From: Methanobacterium spitsbergense
Lineage (GTDB): Archaea; Methanobacteriota; Methanobacteria; Methanobacteriales; Methanobacteriaceae
Length of the DNA: 64,000 bases
Assembly (NCBI RefSeq): GCF_019931065.1
Contig: NZ_JAIOUQ010000009.1
Coordinates: 199,517 to 263,516 of the forward strand
Direction: 5' to 3'
The notes under the pieces were generated by a model. It was not told where the DNA came from. It ran no database searches and saw only the letters and a program-made list of their open reading frames with translations. Numbering within the stretch: position 1 is the stretch's first letter; the number at the start of each line of letters is the position of its first letter. Positions 58,952 to 64,000 of this stretch are shown in pieces. The position numbers and the translations under genes are program-made.

Positions 58952-59926
58952 TTAACTGTTGTTGATGTGTAGACACTCACCAGAAATGATCTTTCTCAGA
59001 CTGCCATCTTCAAGTTCCAATATTAGTATTCCCTCTTTATTAATTCCCACGGCTTCTCCACGTATAGTTTTGCCCCTAGTTCTTACTTCAACATTGTTAC
59101 CGATTGTTTTTGATAATGAACGCCATTCTTTGAGAATTTCTGGAAATTTGCCTGCCTTAAATTCGTTGTATATAGTTTCAAATTCTAGTAGAAACTTTTG
59201 TACAAGAATTGCCCCATTAATTTCTGTGTTTAATTCATTTTTAAGAGATGTGGCACCCTTCTGAAGGTCTGGTGGGAACAGAGGAACATCCACATTCATA
59301 TCTATTCCTATTCCAACTACAACGTAGTTAACCTTTTCAATACTGGCATTAACTTCTGTTAATATACCACATACCTTTTTATTTCCTATCAATATGTCAT
59401 TAGGCCATTTAATGCCCACATCCAAGTTACATTCTTTTTGCAGTGTTTCTGCAACTGCCACTCCTGTAACCAGTGTTAGCTGCGGTGCATTGAAAGGAGG
59501 TATATCTGGTCTGAGTATTATGGACATCCAAACTCCTCCCGGTGGTGATATCCATGTTTTACCTCTTCTGCCCTTCCCTCTATTTTGGATTTCTGCTATA
59601 ACTATTGTTCCTTCCTCTGCACCCTCCTCGGCAAGGTACTTGGCTACGTCGTTAGTTGAATCTACTTCTTTGAAATAATGAATATCATGACCAATAAAGT
59701 TTGTTTTAAGTTCCCTTTTCACTTCATATGGTAACAGAAGATTTGGAGTTTTTATGAGCCTATAACCTGATTTAGAGTAGTTTATAATATAACCTTCATC
59801 TTCAAGTGTGAGAAATTCATTCTCAACCTCTTTTTGAGATTTACCAGTTTCATTTACAAATTCTTCAACAGGAATGTATTCATCCTTTTTTTCGTAAAGG
59901 GTTTTTAATATTTTCTTTTTAGTCAT
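58952..59926 (-). CDS. birA: Biotin-protein ligase (with N-terminal HTH)
   Basis: A 324-aa bifunctional BirA-type protein. Residues 1-65 form a winged helix (KILKTLYEKKDEYIPVEEFV, LTLEDEGYIINYSKSGYRL) that may be a repressor domain. The ligase domain has VDSTNDVAKYL, NRGKGRRGKTWISPPGGVWM (biotinyl-AMP loop), VGIKWPNDILI and a short SH3-like C-terminal domain. It attaches biotin to PycB of pyruvate carboxylase. It lies 22 bases past PycA and is in the same operon; GAGGAT precedes its ATG. Confidence 0.93.
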   Translation of the reverse strand: MTKKKILKTLYEKKDEYIPVEEFVNETGKSQKEVENEFLTLEDEGYIINYSKSGYRLIKTPNLLLPYEVKRELKTNFIGHDIHYFKEVDSTNDVAKYLAEEGAEEGTIVIAEIQNRGKGRRGKTWISPPGGVWMSIILRPDIPPFNAPQLTLVTGVAVAETLQKECNLDVGIKWPNDILIGNKKVCGILTEVNASIEKVNYVVVGIGIDMNVDVPLFPPDLQKGATSLKNELNTEINGAILVQKFLLEFETIYNEFKAGKFPEILKEWRSLSKTIGNNVEVRTRGKTIRGEAVGINKEGILILELEDGSLRKIISGECLHINNS

Positions 59927-59948
59927 TTAAAATCCTCTTACCAGTATT

Positions 59949-61433
59949 CTATTCGGTTTTTTTAATTGAATCGGCCATATAACTTGATACAGCAGCAGAT
60001 ACTGCAGCAACCTTTCTAGAAGGTAAAAATGTAGATTTAAGACGAGCTTCCATCTCTTTATCCTTCTGGATAACTTTTTCAATATTTTCAATAATCTCAT
60101 TTTTGTACTGATCAACAAAGTGGGTATGTAAGCTTGCATCCTTGAAATGTTGATTGGACATCATTGATTTGTGAAATGGAATGGTTGTTTTAACACCAAG
60201 AATTATATATTCTGATAGGGCCCTCTGCATACGTGCAATTGCTTCGTTACGGGTTCTTCCCCATACAATGAGTTTGGATATCATTGAATCATAATATGGA
60301 GGTATTGTATAATTGTTGTAAACACCACTATCTACCCTAACACCATTACCACCAGGAGAACGATAACCAGTAATTTTACCAGGATTGGGTGCAAAATCAT
60401 TAAGTGGATCCTCTGCATTTATTCTGCATTCAATGGCATGACCTCTAACCGATATTTCATCTTGAGCACAGCATAATTCTTTACCTGAAGCTATTTTAAG
60501 CTGTTCTTTAACAAGATCAACTCCAGTTATTACTTCGGTTATAGGATGTTCCACCTGAATTCTGGTATTCATTTCCAAGAAGTAATATTCACCATCTGAA
60601 TATATGAATTCTACTGTACCTGCATTTGTATATCCTATGGATGATGCAGCCTTCACAGCAGTGCCGCCCATTTCATTTCGGAGTTCTTCGGTCATTATAG
60701 GGGAAGGAGCTTCTTCAATAAGTTTCTGATGCCTTCTTTGAATTGAACATTCTCTGTCAGCTACATGTATGGTGTTTCCGTGTTCATCTGCAAGTATCTG
60801 GAATTCTATGTGTCGGGGTTCTTCAATATATTTCTCAACGTAAACAGTTGAATCACCAAATGCAGATGCAGCAACAGACTGTGTGGATTCTATGGCTCTT
60901 ACAAGTTCGTCTTCTTCGTAGACAGTTCTCATACCAATTCCACCACCACCAGCAGATGCTTTAATAATAACAGGATAACCTATGGCTTCCGCCATTTTAG
61001 CTGCTTCTTCGGCTGTTTCTATTCTTTTGCTGGCACCAGGTATTACAGGAACTCCTGCTTTTTTCATGAGCTTTTTAGAAGTTATTTTACTTCCCATTTC
61101 TTCAATAACCCGTCCACTAGGGCCTACCAATTTTATTCCATGTTTTTCACATTCTTCTCCCAGAAGGGAGTTTTCTGCTAGAAATCCATATCCGGGGTGT
61201 ATTGCTTCGGCTCCTGATTTAAGCGCTACATCAATTATTTTATCAATATTCAAATAACTTTTAGCAGGTGCAGGTTCACCAATATTGTATGCTTCGTCGG
61301 CGTATTTTCTAAAAAGAGAGTTTTTATCTGCATCGGAGTATACTGCAATACTTTTAATATCTAGTTCTCTGCACGCTCTCATTACTCTTATTGCGATTTC
61401 ACCACGATTGGCAATTAAGACCTTTTTAAACAT
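59949..61433 (-). CDS. pycA: Pyruvate carboxylase subunit A (biotin carboxylase)
   Basis: A 494-aa ATP-grasp enzyme that carboxylates biotin on PycB; oxaloacetate made here feeds the incomplete citric acid pathway of methanogens. FKKVLIANRGEIAIRVMRAC, the glycine loop KASAGGGGIGMRTV, HIEFQILADEHGN and EMNTRIQVEHPITE are all standard. Upstream AAGGATATC before ATG 61433. BirA follows in the same operon, and the N-terminal HTH of BirA suggests biotin control. The PycB gene is not in this window, as in other methanogens where it is separate. Confidence 0.95.
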   Translation of the reverse strand: MFKKVLIANRGEIAIRVMRACRELDIKSIAVYSDADKNSLFRKYADEAYNIGEPAPAKSYLNIDKIIDVALKSGAEAIHPGYGFLAENSLLGEECEKHGIKLVGPSGRVIEEMGSKITSKKLMKKAGVPVIPGASKRIETAEEAAKMAEAIGYPVIIKASAGGGGIGMRTVYEEDELVRAIESTQSVAASAFGDSTVYVEKYIEEPRHIEFQILADEHGNTIHVADRECSIQRRHQKLIEEAPSPIMTEELRNEMGGTAVKAASSIGYTNAGTVEFIYSDGEYYFLEMNTRIQVEHPITEVITGVDLVKEQLKIASGKELCCAQDEISVRGHAIECRINAEDPLNDFAPNPGKITGYRSPGGNGVRVDSGVYNNYTIPPYYDSMISKLIVWGRTRNEAIARMQRALSEYIILGVKTTIPFHKSMMSNQHFKDASLHTHFVDQYKNEIIENIEKVIQKDKEMEARLKSTFLPSRKVAAVSAAVSSYMADSIKKTE

Positions 61434-61695
61434 GATATCCTTCCTTGAGAATTTTATTTCCCATATTACAAGTTTATTAGATTTAAAATCTTTTTTTAAC
61501 TAATTATTATATATTTATTTTTATTTGAACTGTGTAATAAATTTTATATTTTCATTTCCATTACCAAACCTTGTTTATAAATGAGTTGTTATGAATATTT
61601 CTATTAACACGTTAAAGCAAATTATAATATCCCTAAATATATTATCATAATTCGAAAATAAATACATTAAATTATTGATTACAAGATGAGATTAA

Positions 61696-62313
61696 ATGTT
61701 CACAAAAAAAAGACAACTCGAAATGGTTTTACAGGATATTCCATACCATGAAAGTCCAAAAATAAATCTTGAACAGTATTCAACACCTTCTGTTATAGCT
61801 GCAGATGTTCTATGGAATGCAAATTCAATTGGTGATATTAAGGGCATGAAGGTAGTAGATCTTGGTTGTGGAACAGGTATCTTTGCAATTGGATCTGCAC
61901 TTTTGGGTGCTGAAGAATCTGTTGGTGTGGATATTGATATTGATGCAATCTCAATTGCAAATTCACAGGCGGAAAAACTGGGTGTTAAATCTAAAACAAA
62001 TTTTGTAACAAGTGACATTAAGGATTTCCATGAAACTGCAGATACAGTAATACAAAACCCTCCATTTGGGGCTCAAAAAGCTAACAGGAAAGGAGCTGAC
62101 CGATTGTTCATAATAAAAGCCCTTGAAATTGCTCCTGTTGTTTATTCATTTCATATTGGGGAAACAGAGGAATTTATCACCAATTTCTTCAAAAAAGAAG
62201 GAGCAACCATATCTCATGCGTTTCACTATACCTTTCCAATACCTCGGACATATGATTTCCATACAAAGGATAAGGTAAATGTGAAGGTAGTGCTACTAAG
62301 AGCAGAAATATAG
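61696..62313 (+). CDS. METTL5-like N6-adenine methyltransferase
   Basis: A 205-aa Rossmann-fold methyltransferase. Motif I is VVDLGCGTGIFAIGS and motif IV is VIQNPPFGAQKANRKGADR, with the NPPF tetrad of adenine N6 methylases at 121-124. YSTPSVIAADVLW near residue 28 is the METTL5 N-terminal block. Its relatives methylate a single adenosine in small-subunit rRNA. The gene diverges from the pycA operon. Confidence 0.88.
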   Translation: MFTKKRQLEMVLQDIPYHESPKINLEQYSTPSVIAADVLWNANSIGDIKGMKVVDLGCGTGIFAIGSALLGAEESVGVDIDIDAISIANSQAEKLGVKSKTNFVTSDIKDFHETADTVIQNPPFGAQKANRKGADRLFIIKALEIAPVVYSFHIGETEEFITNFFKKEGATISHAFHYTFPIPRTYDFHTKDKVNVKVVLLRAEI

Positions 62314-62528
62314 TGGGGTAATGTTTAGAGAAGGTTATAAAATAAATTAATGAATTTCATATATTTATTTCAACTTTTCTAATCGAATTTGAATACTCAA
62401 TTTTCGGTATGATTTTTACTTTTTATTAAAACTAACATTATCTAATGTAAAAATTATTTAAACCCAAAACTTATTTCTAATAATCAATATTATATTTAGT
62501 AAACTAAAAGAAGATTTATTGTAAAATT

Positions 62529-63200
62529 ATGGGGGTTTATGGAATTTTGTATCCTAAAGAAGAAGAGTTAGAAACCAAAATAAATGATATGAGTGATGAT
62601 ACCTATCTTTTAGAAAATGTTAAGAAAGAATTAGAAAAAACTAAAATGAAACTGGATCAGACTGATACTGAATTAAAAAGGTCACGTGGATTAATTAAAG
62701 AAAAAGAATTAACCTTAGAGGAATTAAAACAAAAATATCACTCACATATCCATAAACTAAATTTACAGATCAATAAATTATCTTCAGATCTATACGAAAT
62801 GGGGTATCTAAATCATAAAGGGAGAACCATTAAACAAAGACTTGAAACAAAATTTTATATGGTTTATCTTCTTACAAAAAAGAAAAATAGAGGCATTAAA
62901 AATGCAATAATCAATATTAGAGGTTATAGAGCAATAAAAAATAAGCAATTATTAGATATTGGATACTACCTGAAAAATAATCCTGATGTCAGATCATCTG
63001 GTGATGATCCTATAATGCAATATATATATTACGGGTACAAGGAAGGTAGAAAACCAAACCCCAACTTTGATGGAGATTATTATATTAAAGAAAATGCTGA
63101 TTTAAAGAACTTAAATATAAATCCATTGGTACATTATGGTTTGTATGGAATAAAGGAAGGAAGAAAAACTATTAATAAATCTCAAACTAAACAAAAGTAG
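62529..63200 (+). CDS. Coiled-coil protein with C-terminal DPxxHYxxYGxxEGR repeats
   Basis: A 223-aa protein. Residues 12-90 form a strongly charged coiled coil (LEKTKMKLDQTDTELKRS). Residues 140-215 hold two copies of a motif: YYLKNNPDVRSSGDDPIMQY with YGYKEGRKPNPNF, then YYIKENADLKNLNINPLVHY with YGIKEGRK. The same repeat occurs at the ends of many glycosyltransferase-linked proteins. No glycosyltransferase domain is present here. It may be a scaffold or a truncated version of such an enzyme. Confidence 0.62.
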   Translation: MGVYGILYPKEEELETKINDMSDDTYLLENVKKELEKTKMKLDQTDTELKRSRGLIKEKELTLEELKQKYHSHIHKLNLQINKLSSDLYEMGYLNHKGRTIKQRLETKFYMVYLLTKKKNRGIKNAIINIRGYRAIKNKQLLDIGYYLKNNPDVRSSGDDPIMQYIYYGYKEGRKPNPNFDGDYYIKENADLKNLNINPLVHYGLYGIKEGRKTINKSQTKQK

Positions 63201-63251
63201 AATTATATCTAGTCATTTATCTAATTTTTTATTAATGAAATAATAGGAAAA

Positions 63252-64000
63252 ATGGGGGATCAATTGAAGGAAAAGAAATTAATCTGTAATATTCCCTCAC
63301 TTGATCTACCAGAAGGATGGTCATGTATTAAAGCAGAGGGCATAGGGCCATTTGTAACAAAGGCTATACTTAAACATCCTAATGGATCTCATATAGGATG
63401 GGCTTCAAGAGATCATCGTAAACATCACAATCTTTTAGACAGCGATACCAAATCCACATGGTGGGCACCTAAAGCAATAGGATGGTGGGTTGGTGTGATC
63501 TTTGCAATAGGCGCTGTATGTTTTACATTGGGTTCATCACCAGTCTATCCCAAAATTGTTGGTAATAACCTGGATGGAATGACTTTTTTTATTGGGTCAT
63601 TATTTTTCACAACAGCAGCCCTAGCTCAGTATATTGAAACAATAAATGCACGTCAAACTCCTAAAGGTTTAAAATTAAAGGAAAAAATACGTTTATTTAC
63701 ATGGGAACCAAGAAGAATTGATTGGTTGGCTGTAGTTGTCCAGTTTATTGGAACAATATTTTTCAATATCAGTACTTTTTATGCACTGAACAGCTTAATG
63801 ACTGTCCAACAGATAAACAGTCAAGTATGGACTCCTGATGCATTTGGATCAATATGCTTTTTAGTTGCAAGTGGACTTGTTTGGATAGAAGTAGGACACT
63901 CCCTATTCTCCTGGAAAATCGGAAGTCTTTCATGGCAAATAGCAGCTTTAAACCTAATAGGGTCAATAGCATTTGGTATTTCTGCAATTTCCGCATTCAT
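63252..64000 (+). CDS. Multi-TM membrane protein (YrhK-like), 3' truncated by window edge
   Basis: An open frame of 249 codons runs off the right edge. The N-terminal 70 residues are soluble (GWSCIKAEGIGPFVTKAILK, HRKHHNLLDSDTKS), and several hydrophobic helices follow (WWVGVIFAIGAVCFTLGS, FFIGSLFFTTAALAQYIE, VVVQFIGTIFFNISTFYAL). The Trp/Gly-rich start of the helices and the paired layout recall YrhK-like proteins. Start ATG 63252, or TTG 63264 just after GGGGATC, is not resolved. Function unknown. Confidence 0.6.
   Translation, partial: MGDQLKEKKLICNIPSLDLPEGWSCIKAEGIGPFVTKAILKHPNGSHIGWASRDHRKHHNLLDSDTKSTWWAPKAIGWWVGVIFAIGAVCFTLGSSPVYPKIVGNNLDGMTFFIGSLFFTTAALAQYIETINARQTPKGLKLKEKIRLFTWEPRRIDWLAVVVQFIGTIFFNISTFYALNSLMTVQQINSQVWTPDAFGSICFLVASGLVWIEVGHSLFSWKIGSLSWQIAALNLIGSIAFGISAISAF

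Overview
The window is AT-rich archaeal DNA, most likely from a Methanobacterium-type methanogen (order Methanobacteriales). No marker was searched; this rests on recognised protein families. The support is: class III signal-peptide prepilins, archaeal CoaD, an RqcH/NFACT protein, DUF2070, DUF2073 and EMC6-like proteins, the TIGR03576 and TIGR00288 families, BirA beside the biotin carboxylase subunit PycA, a MOD1-type response regulator, many PAS/HisKA_2 histidine kinases, adhesin-like beta-helix repeats, TATA-box promoters and GGAGG/GGTGAT ribosome binding sites.

Layout. 1-8 kb is core metabolism: a DNA glycosylase cut by the left edge, two aminotransferases, a QueG-like Fe-S protein, an amino acid permease, a radical SAM protein, CoaD and an NTP phosphatase. 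8-19.3 kb is a cell-surface glycan cluster: two tandem GT-C membrane glycosyltransferases, GT4 and GT2 enzymes, a Wzx-like flippase, WecB and a hexapeptide acyltransferase. 19.5-21.5 kb holds four tiny class III signal-peptide prepilins, two of them almost identical in DNA, around a small unknown gene that may be a regulator; a MurG-like glycosyltransferase follows. 23-31 kb carries a PLD-like membrane protein coupled to a UPF0173 hydrolase, the conserved trio Era-like GTPase/DUF2073/Zn-ribbon, RqcH, an EMC6-like protein and DUF2070.

31.7-53.7 kb is an accessory, signalling-rich region. It has a MOD1 response regulator, four PAS/HisKA_2 histidine kinases (one with a degenerate receiver), two paralogous proteins of about 70-76 aa, a fumarase beta subunit with a DUF6282-like hydrolase, a TPR protein, a tRNA-Gln(CUG) gene, an unusual CDF transporter flanked by winged-helix-like segments, a DHA2 exporter, an Fe-ADH and several decayed genes (HAD phosphatase, PAS kinase, adhesin) with long gene-poor gaps. 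54-64 kb returns to core genes: NYN protein, TIGR03576 PLP enzyme, RtcA, PIG-L deacetylase, BirA-PycA and a METTL5-like methyltransferase, then a coiled-coil protein and a membrane protein cut by the right edge.

The most unusual signal is a pair of about 230-bp highly structured, non-coding elements (25120-25348 and 53713-53944) with several conserved hairpins and no transposase. They look like orphan right-end/omegaRNA-type remnants of an IS200/IS605-tnpB element, or a dispersed structured RNA. Also notable are the adhesin/PAS chimera, the diverged intergenic repeat near kinase genes, the CDF fusion, and a single palindromic TATA box placed to serve two divergent genes.
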